The notes under the pieces: generated by a model | Seen by the model: the letters and a program-made list of their open reading frames with translations, nothing else | Told to the model about the DNA's origin: nothing | The model's database searches: none | DNA from: Saccharopolyspora dendranthemae | GTDB lineage: Bacteria > Actinomycetota > Actinomycetes > Mycobacteriales > Pseudonocardiaceae | Length of the DNA: 64,000 nt | Assembly: GCF_007829955.1 (NCBI RefSeq) | Contig: NZ_VIWX01000006.1 | Location: 124,001 to 188,000, forward strand | Reading direction: 5' to 3' | Position numbers and translations under genes: made by a program | Shown: piece after piece, positions 17,328 through 25,326 of the stretch | How positions within the stretch are numbered: the stretch's first letter is position 1 | Layout: each line of letters begins with the position of its first letter

Positions 17328-17439
17328 GTCCGGTCCTTTCGTTCGCGGTCCACCGGGACCGGGGTGTCACCCTTCGCCCCCAAAATAACATCGAGAGCGA
17401 CAGAGTTAACAGCATTCAATGTGATATTTACCAGTGCGT
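17328..17439. promoter_or_regulatory. AT-rich upstream region of the HAD-FGGY operon
   Basis: Positions about 17382-17433 are far more AT-rich than the surroundings, with AAAATAACAT and CAATGTGATATTTA elements roughly mirroring each other. This is the likely promoter/operator of the HAD-kinase pair and lies directly after the stop of the truncated AbiEi-like gene. The regulator is unknown. Confidence 0.4.
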
Positions 17440-18084
17440 TCATGGTGTGGCTCCGGCGAACGCGTCCCCGGGCCTGACCCACGCCAGCTCCAGCAGCGCC
17501 AACGCCTTCCTGGTGCCACGCCTGTCCCGGCGGCGGCGCAACCGCTCCCCGATCAGCGCGCGCAAGTGCTCGGCACCCGCGCCCAGGCGGGACAGGGCCC
17601 GTTCCAGGCAGTCCAGCGCGGAGCGCTGCGGGCCCGTGCACAGCACGTCGGCGAGCGCCACGTCCAACGCCTGGACGCGGAGCCCGTCGAGCTCGATGAC
17701 GTCGGTCTCCCGGAACCAGGCGTGGTGCACCACCAGATCGCCGTGCGAGCGCAGCTCGCGGTCGTAGGGCACGGTCACGTGCACGGCGTCCTCGACCGGA
17801 CCGCAGCCGTGCATGGCCACGGCGGTCGGCCCGGAGATCACCCCGTGATCGCCGGCGCGCAGCAGCGCGGCGGCGGCTCTGGTCATCGGATCGCGGAACA
17901 GCGCGGCCGGGAGCACCACGCCGGGCCAGGGCTGGACCCACTCTCCGGACTCCAGACCCTCGGCGAGCTCGGCGTCGCCGAGCAGCCGTTCGGCCTCGGC
18001 ACGCGGCAGCGCGCCGTACCAGGGCTGCGGGCTCCGAGAGGCAGGTGCGGGCAGGAACTGCGGGCAGTTGATTTTCGTCCCCAT
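17440..18084 (-). CDS. AbiEi/DUF559-associated protein, C-terminally truncated
   Basis: A 214-residue protein resembling a common actinobacterial family. Its N-terminal AbiEi-like winged helix (AERLLGDAELAEGLESGEWVQ) is followed by WPGVVLP, TRAAAALL, SGPTAVAMHGC, VTVPY and ELDGLRVQALDVALADVL blocks. In the family as I know it, a DUF559/Vsr-like endonuclease domain of about 80-100 residues follows the DRRGTRKALALLELA helix. Here the protein stops 17 residues after it, in an AT-rich non-homologous segment, so the nuclease half is missing. It may be a remnant or a stand-alone regulatory domain. I see no toxin partner. Its ATG lies 92 bp beyond the M20 gene stop on the same strand. Confidence 0.7.
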   Translation of the reverse strand: MGTKINCPQFLPAPASRSPQPWYGALPRAEAERLLGDAELAEGLESGEWVQPWPGVVLPAALFRDPMTRAAAALLRAGDHGVISGPTAVAMHGCGPVEDAVHVTVPYDRELRSHGDLVVHHAWFRETDVIELDGLRVQALDVALADVLCTGPQRSALDCLERALSRLGAGAEHLRALIGERLRRRRDRRGTRKALALLELAWVRPGDAFAGATP

Positions 18085-18176
18085 GCCCGTAAAGAGGCGC
18101 GAACCCCGCCCGCAGATACGTTCCGCGCCGGATACACCTCGATCAGGCGAAGATCCGGCGCGGAATCAGCCGTCCG

Positions 18177-19553
18177 TCAGCTCCGCAGGCTCAGCAGCGC
18201 GGTGTGGACCATGGTCCGCACCCCGACCAGCAGCGCCCGCTCGTCGAGCGTGAAGGTCGGCTGGTGCAGGTCCTTGATCCGCCCGCTGCCCGAGTGCACG
18301 CCCAGGCGCGCGAAGGAGCCCGGCACGTGCTCGAGGTACCAGCCGAAGTCCTCGCCGCCCGAGGACTGCGGGGTGTCGGCGTGCGCCCGCTCGCCCAGCG
18401 CGGCGGTGATCCCGGTGCGCATCAGCTCGGTGCTCTCCCGCTCGTTGACCACCGGCGGCACACCGCGGCGGTGCTGCAGGTCGAAACCGACCCCCAGCGG
18501 CGAGAGCAGGCTGCCCGCCAGCTCGTGGACGAGCGGTTCGAGCTTCGCCCAGGTGTCCCGGTCGGCCGTGCGCAGCGTGCCGGTAAGCACGCCGTCCTGC
18601 GGGATGGCGTTGGGAGCCTCGCCCGCGTGCACCGCTCCCCAGGTCAGCACGGTCCCGGTGCGCGGATCCACGCGGCGGGACAGCAGGCCGGGCAGGCCGG
18701 TGATCACGCTCCCCAGCGCGTGCACCAGGTCGGCGGTCAGGTGCGGCCGCGAGGTGTGCCCGCCCGGCGAGGTCAGGCGCAGTTCGAGCAGGTCGGTGGC
18801 GGAGGTGATCGGCCCGACGCGGGTGCCGACGCTGCCTGCGGGCAGGCGCGGGTCGCAGTGCAACCCGAAGATCCGGTCGACGTCGTCGAGCGCACCGCTG
18901 GCCAGCACGTCGAGCGCACCGCCCGGCATGACCTCCTCAGCGGGCTGGAAGATCATCCGCACCCGTCCCGGCAGGTCGGGAGCGGTCGCCAGCGCCATGG
19001 CGGCGCCGAGCGCGACGGTGGTGTGCGCGTCGTGGCCGCACGCGTGCGCGGCACCATCCACTGTGGATGAGTAGGGCAGGCCGGTGGCCTCGGTCAGCGG
19101 CAGCGCGTCGATGTCGGCGCGCAGCGCGATCGTCGGCCCGGCAGACGTCCCCTCGATGTCGCAGGTCAGGCCGGTTCCGGTGGGCAGCATCCGGGGCGTC
19201 AGGCCGGCCCGGCCGAGCTCGTCGACGAGGAACGCGGTGGTCCGGTGCTCGGCCCGGGAGAGCTCCGGGTGGGCGTGGAGGTGACGGCGCCAGGCGATCA
19301 CGCGATGCGAGTTCGCGCTGAGCCAGGCGTCCAGCCAGGACGGTCCGCGACCCGCACCGAGGTCGGGCACGACGGACTCCACACTGGATTCGAAGTCGGA
19401 ATCCATGCCCGCCATCGTGCTTTCGGTCGCGCCGATCGGCTCGTCAGCCACCAGCGTCGCCTGGCCGACGGCCCACTCCTCGGCCGTCACCGCCGAACCG
19501 TCACGGTTCGGGAACTGACCCGGGTCCGGGCCACGAGAATCCACCACGGTCAC
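18177..19553 (-). CDS. M20-family amidohydrolase (AmiA-like)
   Basis: A zinc-dependent M20D amidohydrolase (hippurate hydrolase/N-acyl amino acid deacylase type) of up to 458 residues. Conserved elements are RRHLHAHPELS, ALRADIDALPLTE, the metal-site HACGHDAHTT, FQPAEEVMPGG and the late SSGGEDFGWYLEHVPG. It corresponds by synteny to mycobacterial AmiA1 (Rv3305c). GTG 19553 overlaps the TGA of the upstream M20 gene (GTGA), favouring coupling. It gives a roughly 45-residue unstructured leader; ATG 19415, nearer the catalytic fold, is an alternative start. The physiological acyl substrate is not known. Tandem M20 genes suggest paralogous or heteromeric enzymes. Confidence 0.85.
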   Translation of the reverse strand: MTVVDSRGPDPGQFPNRDGSAVTAEEWAVGQATLVADEPIGATESTMAGMDSDFESSVESVVPDLGAGRGPSWLDAWLSANSHRVIAWRRHLHAHPELSRAEHRTTAFLVDELGRAGLTPRMLPTGTGLTCDIEGTSAGPTIALRADIDALPLTEATGLPYSSTVDGAAHACGHDAHTTVALGAAMALATAPDLPGRVRMIFQPAEEVMPGGALDVLASGALDDVDRIFGLHCDPRLPAGSVGTRVGPITSATDLLELRLTSPGGHTSRPHLTADLVHALGSVITGLPGLLSRRVDPRTGTVLTWGAVHAGEAPNAIPQDGVLTGTLRTADRDTWAKLEPLVHELAGSLLSPLGVGFDLQHRRGVPPVVNERESTELMRTGITAALGERAHADTPQSSGGEDFGWYLEHVPGSFARLGVHSGSGRIKDLHQPTFTLDERALLVGVRTMVHTALLSLRS

Positions 19554-20809
19554 GCCACGCCTCCCGACGTGCAGAACTGTTCGGTCGAACCTTGTCCAAC
19601 GCGGTCGGCGACACCGGCGAGCAGCCGTTCGCGCTGCGGGCCGTCGAGCACGGCCGCCAGCGCGGTCCAGGCCATCGCCACCGCCCCGTCGAGGACCGCC
19701 CGGTCCGCCGAGGGAGTGGCGCAGGCCGCGGCGAACTCCGCCTGGTGGTTGACCGCGTCTCCGCATTCCACCGCGATCATCGGATGGATCGCGGGCAAGG
19801 CCCTGGTCACGTTGCCCATGTCGGTGCTGCCGATGACCCGGCCCTGCTCAGTGCTCCGATCGAGCGGTTCACGCCCGAGATCGGTGATGGCGCGGCGGTA
19901 CGCCTCCGACAACCACTGGTCGCAGGCGAGCTCCGCGTAGACCGGGGAGATCTGCACGATCTGGTGCGAACACCCGGTCGCCGTCGCGCCCGCCTCGAAG
20001 CAGGCCCGGATGCGGTTCTCCAGGCACTGCAGAGAGCGCGCTTCGGCAGCACGCAGGTTGTAGACCGCCGCGGTGCGCGCGGGCACGATGTTCGGCGCCG
20101 CGCCACCCTCCGTGACGATACCGTGCACCATCTGCTGCGGCTCGAGGTGCTGCCGCAGGAGCCCGATGGCCACCTGCGCGACGGTGAGGGCGTCGGCCGC
20201 GTTGAGGCCGAGCTCGGGCGCGGCCGCGGCGTGGGCGGCGCGCCCGGTGTAGCGGACCTCCAGGTCGGTGATGGCCAGCGAGCTCGGCAGGCAGATGTCC
20301 TCCGGCCCCGGATGCACCATCATCGCCAGCGCCACGTCGTCGAAGAGGCCCTCCTCCAGCATCAGGACCTTCCCGCCGCCGGTCTCCTCGGCGGGAGTGC
20401 CGAGCAACCGGACCGTCAGGCCCGCCTCGTCGGCGACGTCGGCCAGGGCGAGGGCGGCGCCGACGGCGGAGGCCGCGATGACGTTGTGCCCGCAGGCGTG
20501 CCCCACCTGCGGCAGCGCGTCGTACTCGGCGCAGATGCCGACGACGAGGTCGCCGCTGCCGCACTCGCCGACGAGCGCGGTGTCGAGGTCGGCGACCGGT
20601 TGCCGGAGGGTGAAGCCGTGGTCCGCGAGGAGCGCGGCGACCTTGGCGGCGCTGCGGTGCTCGGCGAAAGCCGTTTCCGGCTCGGCGTGGATGCTGCGGG
20701 ACAACCCGGTCAGCGCCGCCTCGTTCCTGCGCACGGCGTCGCGGCAGCGGTCGCGCAGCGCGGCATGACCCACGGTTGAGGTCCGGTCTTCGGGCGGGGT
20801 GGTACGCAT
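19550..20809 (-). CDS. M20-family amidohydrolase (AmiB-like)
   Basis: A 419-residue M20 peptidase-family protein, syntenic with AmiB1 (Rv3306c) and related to AbgB-type p-aminobenzoyl-glutamate hydrolases. Features are SIHAEPETAF, GICAEYDALPQVGHACGHNVIAAS (metal ligands), GTPAEETGGGKVLM, the dimerisation-domain segment YTGRAAHAAAAPELGLNAADAL and STDMGNVTRALPAIHPM near the C terminus. ATG 20809 has an AGGATG site upstream. It is followed by an overlapping second M20 gene, so the two are one transcript. Upstream lies a 394-bp gap that probably includes the promoter. Confidence 0.86.
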   Translation of the reverse strand: MRTTPPEDRTSTVGHAALRDRCRDAVRRNEAALTGLSRSIHAEPETAFAEHRSAAKVAALLADHGFTLRQPVADLDTALVGECGSGDLVVGICAEYDALPQVGHACGHNVIAASAVGAALALADVADEAGLTVRLLGTPAEETGGGKVLMLEEGLFDDVALAMMVHPGPEDICLPSSLAITDLEVRYTGRAAHAAAAPELGLNAADALTVAQVAIGLLRQHLEPQQMVHGIVTEGGAAPNIVPARTAAVYNLRAAEARSLQCLENRIRACFEAGATATGCSHQIVQISPVYAELACDQWLSEAYRRAITDLGREPLDRSTEQGRVIGSTDMGNVTRALPAIHPMIAVECGDAVNHQAEFAAACATPSADRAVLDGAVAMAWTALAAVLDGPQRERLLAGVADRVGQGSTEQFCTSGGVA

Positions 20810-21203
20810 GTGCGTTCATCCTGCACCAGCCCGATCAGCCTCGCGTTGCGAGCGGGCCGCGCGGAGACCACCGGTAGGACTGCTGCGCCGAACGGGTGGC
20901 GGGACTTCGGCTGAGCAGAAAAAGGGGAATTCACGTTTATCCCCCGCTGCCGCACAATTCCCGGACCGAGCACGGGATTGTCAGGTGCGCAACGGGAGTG
21001 GGGTGTGGGCCGGCACCGGTCGGGGGGCTTCCCGGCGCCGACCCACGTCTCAGTGGGCTGCTCACCCAAATCGCGCGGAATGACTCCGCACGTGCGATCA
21101 GGAGTGAAAATCCCACAGCTTCGCCGTCAGGTCTAGTCCATAGCGGAAATTGACGGCAAAGAACCGGTGAAAACCGACTCGGTGGTCTGTTCTATTGGAT
21201 AAC
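20810..21203. other. Gene-free gap with probable promoter of the M20 operon
   Basis: 394 bp between the M20 pair and a small membrane protein gene, both on the minus strand. Reading frames here are overlapping artefacts with no conserved features. A locally AT-rich part (about 20910-20960) is a candidate promoter region for the M20 genes. No convincing hairpin marks the end of the small gene. Confidence 0.4.
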
Positions 21204-21488
21204 CTACTTCTTCTTCTCGAAGAAGAGCAGCGACTTCTTGCGCGCCTTGCGGGAAAGGAGCACGAGTCCGATCAGCACCACACCCGCGACCCCCATCGCG
21301 ACGCGCTGATTGCGCTCGGCGTTCGTCTCGCGCTCGGCCTCGGGAGCCTCCGGCGTCTGCTGCTGGGCGACCACCGCGACCTCCGCCGCGCTCGCGTGAG
21401 CCGTCACCGGGCTCGCCACCGCCGTCGGTGTGAACAGCAGGGATAACGCGATCGCGAACCCCGCGAGCAGGCGGCCGATCCGCCACAT
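21204..21488 (-). CDS. Small secreted or membrane-anchored protein, unknown function
   Basis: A 94-residue protein. An N-terminal signal-like segment (WRIGRLLAGFAIALSLLF, then TPTAVASPVTAHA) offers a signal peptidase site near residue 27. An acidic Gln/Glu-rich stretch (QQQTPEAPEAERE) follows, then a single membrane helix (MGVAGVVLIGLVLL) and a lysine-rich cytoplasmic tail ending FFEKKK. I do not recognise a family. The layout resembles small actinomycete cell-wall-spanning proteins. ATG 21488 has a GAAGGATG site upstream. It lies 187 bp from the end of the Mrp operon on the same strand. Confidence 0.6.
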   Translation of the reverse strand: MWRIGRLLAGFAIALSLLFTPTAVASPVTAHASAAEVAVVAQQQTPEAPEAERETNAERNQRVAMGVAGVVLIGLVLLSRKARKKSLLFFEKKK

Positions 21489-21675
21489 GATGGCCCCACA
21501 TCCTTCGCGTCGCGCCGGAGAACGAACTACCTCCGGGCCGTCGTTCAGCGACCCCGCTCGGGGGTCACCCGTTCCGGTCGAAGTCGATCATATCGAACAC
21601 CTGTCGCTCGACAGAACAGTCGACCTCGGGCAGTCAGGACAGTCCAGGATCGACCGTCGACCGACAACCGCCGGT

Positions 21676-22023
21676 TCAGCGAACTCCGGGCTCACGATCG
21701 ATTCGGTCACCGAGCTCATCGATGATCAGCGTTTCCCGATCGACACTTCCGGTGCGATACGCGGCGCGGCCCACGAGTTGGGCGAGAACCGGTGCGGTGA
21801 GCGTTTGGAACAGTCCAACGAGGATCAACCCGGTCGCGTAGGCCAGCTCCAACTGCACGCCGGTGCCGATCAGGATCAAGATCAGGCCCAGCGTCTGCGG
21901 CTTGGTCGCGGCCTGGAGCCTGGCGGTGACGTCCGGGAAGGTCAGCAGCCCGATCGCGCCGAAGAGGCAGGACAGGGCGCCACCGATCAGGCAGATCGCG
22001 GAGAGAACGTCCGTCCAGCTCAT
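21676..22023 (-). CDS. mnhG: Mrp antiporter subunit G
   Basis: A 115-residue membrane protein, last gene of a seven-gene Mrp operon. Three predicted helices span LSAICLIGGALSCLFGAIGLL, PQTLGLILILIGTGVQL and GLILVGLFQTLTAPV. The family element FPDVTARLQAATKPQTLG is clear. A 25-residue charged tail follows. ATG 22023 overlaps the mnhF stop (ATGA), so translation is coupled. MnhG is a small subunit needed for assembly of the hetero-oligomeric Na+(K+)/H+ antiporter in the cytoplasmic membrane. Confidence 0.9.
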   Translation of the reverse strand: MSWTDVLSAICLIGGALSCLFGAIGLLTFPDVTARLQAATKPQTLGLILILIGTGVQLELAYATGLILVGLFQTLTAPVLAQLVGRAAYRTGSVDRETLIIDELGDRIDREPGVR

Positions 22024-22286
22024 CGGTACGGCTCCTTCTTCTCGATCAACTTCGCGGTGCTGATCGACCCGATGAACGCCAGCAGCGCGAAAGCGGCCAG
22101 CAGCGCGATGTTCGACCCGTCCTGCTGCAGGCCCATGCCCACGCAGGTGCCCGCCACGATCAGGGTCACCAGCACGTCGACCGACACGATCCGGTCCAAC
22201 GTGGACCGGCCGAGCAGCAAGCGGACCACCACGAGCAGGCCCGCCACGGCCAGCAGCACGAACGTCACGGCGAAGACCCAGATCAC
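22020..22286 (-). CDS. mnhF: Mrp antiporter subunit F
   Basis: An 88-residue subunit with three predicted membrane helices and the conserved LGRSTLDRIVSVDVL segment at about residues 26-40. A short basic C terminus (KLIEKKEPYR) is probably cytoplasmic. GTG 22286 overlaps the mnhE stop, and its own stop overlaps the mnhG start, giving a continuous chain of coupled cistrons. MnhF belongs to the MrpF/PhaF family of antiporter and cholate-resistance subunits. Confidence 0.9.
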   Translation of the reverse strand: MIWVFAVTFVLLAVAGLLVVVRLLLGRSTLDRIVSVDVLVTLIVAGTCVGMGLQQDGSNIALLAAFALLAFIGSISTAKLIEKKEPYR

Positions 22287-22831
22287 TCCGCACCACCCCT
22301 GACCAGTTCTCGCTGTCCGGTGGAACCGACGGCGTCGACCACCAGCCGCTCCAGGAACCGCATCTCGCGGCGCACCGAGTCCTCCTCACCGGGCCGCAGG
22401 CCCAGCGCGTAGACGTAGCAGGTGCGGTTGGCGCGGTCGATCTGCAGCACGAACTTGCCCGGCGCGAGGGACACCCCGCTGGCCACGATCGCGATCAGGT
22501 GGTCCGAGTCGACGTTCAGCGTGGCGGCCACGATGCCCGCCTTGGCGTCGCCGCGGTGGCTCACGGCCTGCCACGCCACCCGAACCGTGGAGATCACCAG
22601 GTCCCAGGCCAGGTAGGCCACCAGCCGGGCCGCGGGCAGGGGGCGCAGCACCATGCCGGTGCGCAGCATCGGGACCGGGAACAGCAGCGTCACCAGCAGC
22701 GACACGACCACGCCGAAGAACAGCGTGCCCGCGTCGAACTTGCCCCACAGCAGCACCCACACCGCCGTCAGCCAGATGACCAGCGGGATCCGGCGCACCA
22801 GCCGCTTGTGACGCGGCATCCGATCACCCAC
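22283..22831 (-). CDS. mnhE: Mrp antiporter subunit E
   Basis: A subunit of about 182 residues. N-terminal helices (LVIWLTAVWVLLWG, GTLFFGVVVSLLVTLLF) are followed by a soluble domain with the family core ATLNVDSDHLIAIVASGVSLAPGKFVLQID. GTG 22831 is favoured because GGAGG lies 8 nt before it. GTG 22840 and ATG 22819 are in-frame alternatives. It overlaps the 3' end of mnhD and is coupled to mnhF. MnhE stabilises the complex and has no ion-conducting channel of its own. Confidence 0.88.
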   Translation of the reverse strand: MGDRMPRHKRLVRRIPLVIWLTAVWVLLWGKFDAGTLFFGVVVSLLVTLLFPVPMLRTGMVLRPLPAARLVAYLAWDLVISTVRVAWQAVSHRGDAKAGIVAATLNVDSDHLIAIVASGVSLAPGKFVLQIDRANRTCYVYALGLRPGEEDSVRREMRFLERLVVDAVGSTGQRELVRGGAE

Positions 22832-24359
22832 CGGAACCACCTCCCAGCACCGCGGTCTTGTAGGTCTGGCCGTCCATGAGGTCGTCGGCCGCGCGGCCCG
22901 CGACCTCGCCCAGCGGGCCTGCGACCAGCGCGATCACCAGGCTGGACACGACCAGCACCCCGGTGGCGGCGAGCATCGGCTTGCTGGAGCTGGCGGTGCC
23001 GACCACCAGCTCATCGGTGGGATCCGGGTCCGGCGCGGGCGCCTTCACCTGCCCCCAGAACACCCGGGTCCACACCCGCGCCATCGCGTAGAGGCTCAGC
23101 AGGCTGGTCAGCACCATGCCCGCGGTCACCGCGAACGCAGCGGTGCTGCCGCTGGAGATGCCCGCCTGCAGCAGCGCGAGCTTGGCGACGAAGCCGGAGA
23201 ACGGGGGCACGCCCGCCAGGCTCAGCGCGGGCAGCGCGAACAGCACCGCGATCAGCGGCGTCGTCTTGGCCATGCCGCCCATCCTGGTCAGCGCCACGGT
23301 GCCGCTGTGCCGCGTGATCAAACCGCTGACCAGGAACAGCGTTGCCTGAACGGTGATGTGGTGGACGACGTAGAGGATCACGCCGGTCAATCCGACGACG
23401 TCGTAGACGCCCAGGCCGAACAGCATGTAGCCGATGTGGCTGACCAGCAGGAACGACAGCAGCCGGTTGAGGTCGTTCTGCGCGAGAGCGCCCAGCGCGC
23501 CGACGATCATGGTGATCAGCGCGATGCCGAGCATCAGGTTCCAGCTCTCCGAGTGCGAGAACACCAGGGTCTGGGTGCGGATCAGCGCGTAGATGCCGAC
23601 CTTGGTCAGCAGTCCCGCGAAGACCGCCGTGACCGGCGCGGGCGCGGTGGGATAGCTGTCCGGGAGCCAGAAGTGCAGCGGCACCATCGCGGCCTTCACC
23701 CCGAACACGATCACCACGAGCAGCGCCAGCGCGATCTGCAGGCCCCGCGGCAGCCCGGCGACCTTGGTCCCCAGGTCGGCGAGGTTGACCGTGCCCGTCG
23801 AGGCGTAGACCAGCGCGATCATGGTGATGAACAGCAGCGACGAGGCGAGGCTGACGATCGTGTAGGTCATGCCCGCGCGGATCCGGGTGGAGGTCGTGCG
23901 CCGGGTGATCAGCACGTACGACGAGCTGAGCATGATCTCGAAGGCGACGAACAGGTTGAACAGGTCGCCGGTGAGGTACGCCAGCGACACGCCCGCGCAC
24001 AGCATCAGGTACATCGGGTGGAACGTGGTGCTGGAACGTTCCCGGCCGTAGTCGGTGATGCGCTGCCCGATCGAGTAGATCAGCACGGCGAACGTCACGA
24101 CCGAGGAGACGACCAGCAGCAACGACGAGAGCCGGTCCGCGATCAGCGTGATGCCGAACGGCGCGGGCCACGCGCCCATCTGCAGCACGACGGGACCGCT
24201 CTGGTCGGAGACGTAGAGCAGCGCCGCGGCGTCCACGATGATCACGCCCAGGACCAGCAGGCCCAGGAACCGCTGCAGGTCGGCGAACCGGCCGAGGGCC
24301 AGCGAGAGCCCGGCGGCGGCCAGCGGGAGCAGGACGGGCAGGGCGACCAGGACCGTCAC
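22824..24359 (-). CDS. mnhD: Mrp antiporter subunit D
   Basis: A 511-residue polytopic protein of the NuoM/NuoN-like proton-pumping family with about 14 predicted helices. Key elements are the glutamate in FVAFEIMLSSSYVL (TM5 carboxylate), the lysine in FGVKAAMVPLHFWLPDSYPTAP (TM7), the TKVGIYALIRTQ block, and NDLNRLLSFLLVSHIGYML. It provides one of the two large ion-translocating modules of the Mrp complex. GTG 24359 overlaps the mnhC stop (GTGA). The Gly-rich end (VLGGGSGG) is at the junction with mnhE. Confidence 0.93.
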   Translation of the reverse strand: MTVLVALPVLLPLAAAGLSLALGRFADLQRFLGLLVLGVIIVDAAALLYVSDQSGPVVLQMGAWPAPFGITLIADRLSSLLLVVSSVVTFAVLIYSIGQRITDYGRERSSTTFHPMYLMLCAGVSLAYLTGDLFNLFVAFEIMLSSSYVLITRRTTSTRIRAGMTYTIVSLASSLLFITMIALVYASTGTVNLADLGTKVAGLPRGLQIALALLVVIVFGVKAAMVPLHFWLPDSYPTAPAPVTAVFAGLLTKVGIYALIRTQTLVFSHSESWNLMLGIALITMIVGALGALAQNDLNRLLSFLLVSHIGYMLFGLGVYDVVGLTGVILYVVHHITVQATLFLVSGLITRHSGTVALTRMGGMAKTTPLIAVLFALPALSLAGVPPFSGFVAKLALLQAGISSGSTAAFAVTAGMVLTSLLSLYAMARVWTRVFWGQVKAPAPDPDPTDELVVGTASSSKPMLAATGVLVVSSLVIALVAGPLGEVAGRAADDLMDGQTYKTAVLGGGSGG

Positions 24360-24787
24360 TGCGCCGCCTCCTTCGCCGGTTCGTCCTCTACCGAGTCGTC
24401 GTCATCCGCATCCTCATCGGCCTCCAGCCGCTTCTCCAGCCGCTGGATCCGGCGGTCCTCCACGTCGTCGCGGACCTCGTCGTGCCCGAGCAGCGTCCAG
24501 GACCGGTAGGCCAGCGCCAGCAGGAACGTGGTGAGCGCGAAGGTGATCACGATGGCGGTCAGCGCCATGGCCTGCGGCAGCGGATCGGTCATCTCCTCCG
24601 GACGTGCGAGGGAGAGCATCGGGGGCCTGCCCGGCGGGCCACCGGCGATCTGCAGCAGCAGGTTGGAACCGTGCCCGAGGACGACGATGCCCAGCAGGAT
24701 CCGCATCAGGGAGCGCTGCATGAGCAGGTAGAAGCCCACCGAGTAGAGGACCGCGATGACGACCGCCACGGTCAGGTTGATGGTCAT
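24356..24787 (-). CDS. mnhC: Mrp antiporter subunit C
   Basis: A 143-residue NuoK-like subunit with three helices: VAVVIAVLYSVGFYLLM, MRILLGIVVLGHGSNLLLQ with the conserved N-LLL element, and ALTAIVITFALTTFLLALAYRS. Its charged C-terminal tail of about 40 residues, rich in Asp and Glu, is longer than in many homologues. ATG 24787 overlaps the mnhB stop at 24784-24786. It partners the D subunit in the membrane arm. Confidence 0.91.
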   Translation of the reverse strand: MTINLTVAVVIAVLYSVGFYLLMQRSLMRILLGIVVLGHGSNLLLQIAGGPPGRPPMLSLARPEEMTDPLPQAMALTAIVITFALTTFLLALAYRSWTLLGHDEVRDDVEDRRIQRLEKRLEADEDADDDDSVEDEPAKEAAQ

Positions 24788-25326
24788 CGCTGCCCCCTCG
24801 CCGCGGCCTCGGCGTCGGCCTCGATGCCCGAGCCGAGGGTGCGCAGCAGGTCCAGCACGACGCCCACGATCAGCAGGAACACGCCGGTGTCGAGGATGAC
24901 GCTGCTGACGAACTTGATCTCGCCGAGCAGCGGCACGGTGAACTTGTAGATCGCGGTCTCCAACAGCTCACCGCCGAACATCAGCGGCAGGAACGCCGAG
25001 GCGCACGCGATGGTCAGGCCGAGGCCGATCAGCACCGGCGGTCGCATCGACAGCACGGAGCTGTCGTCCATCCGGCCACCGGCGAGGTGGCGCAGCAGGA
25101 ACGCCTGACCGGCGACCAGGCCGCCGGAGAACCCGCCGCCCGCGCGGTCATGACCGGCGAACAGCAGGTAGATCGACAGCACCAGCACGGTCGGGAACAC
25201 GATGCGCGCGACCAGCTCCAGCAGCACGGAGCGCGATTGGCCTTCCCGGCGGAAACCGGACAGCAGCCAGCGCTCGGTCGGCGTGTCCCAGCTCGTCCAC
25301 GGCGGCGGCTTTGGCGAGGGACTCAG
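24784..25326 (-). CDS. mnhB: Mrp antiporter subunit B with probable CTG start
   Basis: A 180-residue subunit. The MnhB core (ARIVFPTVLVLSIYLLFAGH, then GGGFSGGLVAGQAFLL) starts near residue 38, preceded by a leader ending in PTERWLLSGFRREGQSRS that looks coding. No ATG, GTG or TTG precedes the leader in frame. CTG 25326-25324 overlaps the mnhA stop as CTGA, exactly like the ATGA/GTGA junctions elsewhere in this operon, and AAGGAGG (25334-25340) lies 7 nt upstream. GTG 25227 is the first conventional alternative but lacks a well-placed ribosome site and would trim the leader. Confidence 0.85.
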   Translation of the reverse strand: MSPSPKPPPWTSWDTPTERWLLSGFRREGQSRSVLLELVARIVFPTVLVLSIYLLFAGHDRAGGGFSGGLVAGQAFLLRHLAGGRMDDSSVLSMRPPVLIGLGLTIACASAFLPLMFGGELLETAIYKFTVPLLGEIKFVSSVILDTGVFLLIVGVVLDLLRTLGSGIEADAEAAARGQR

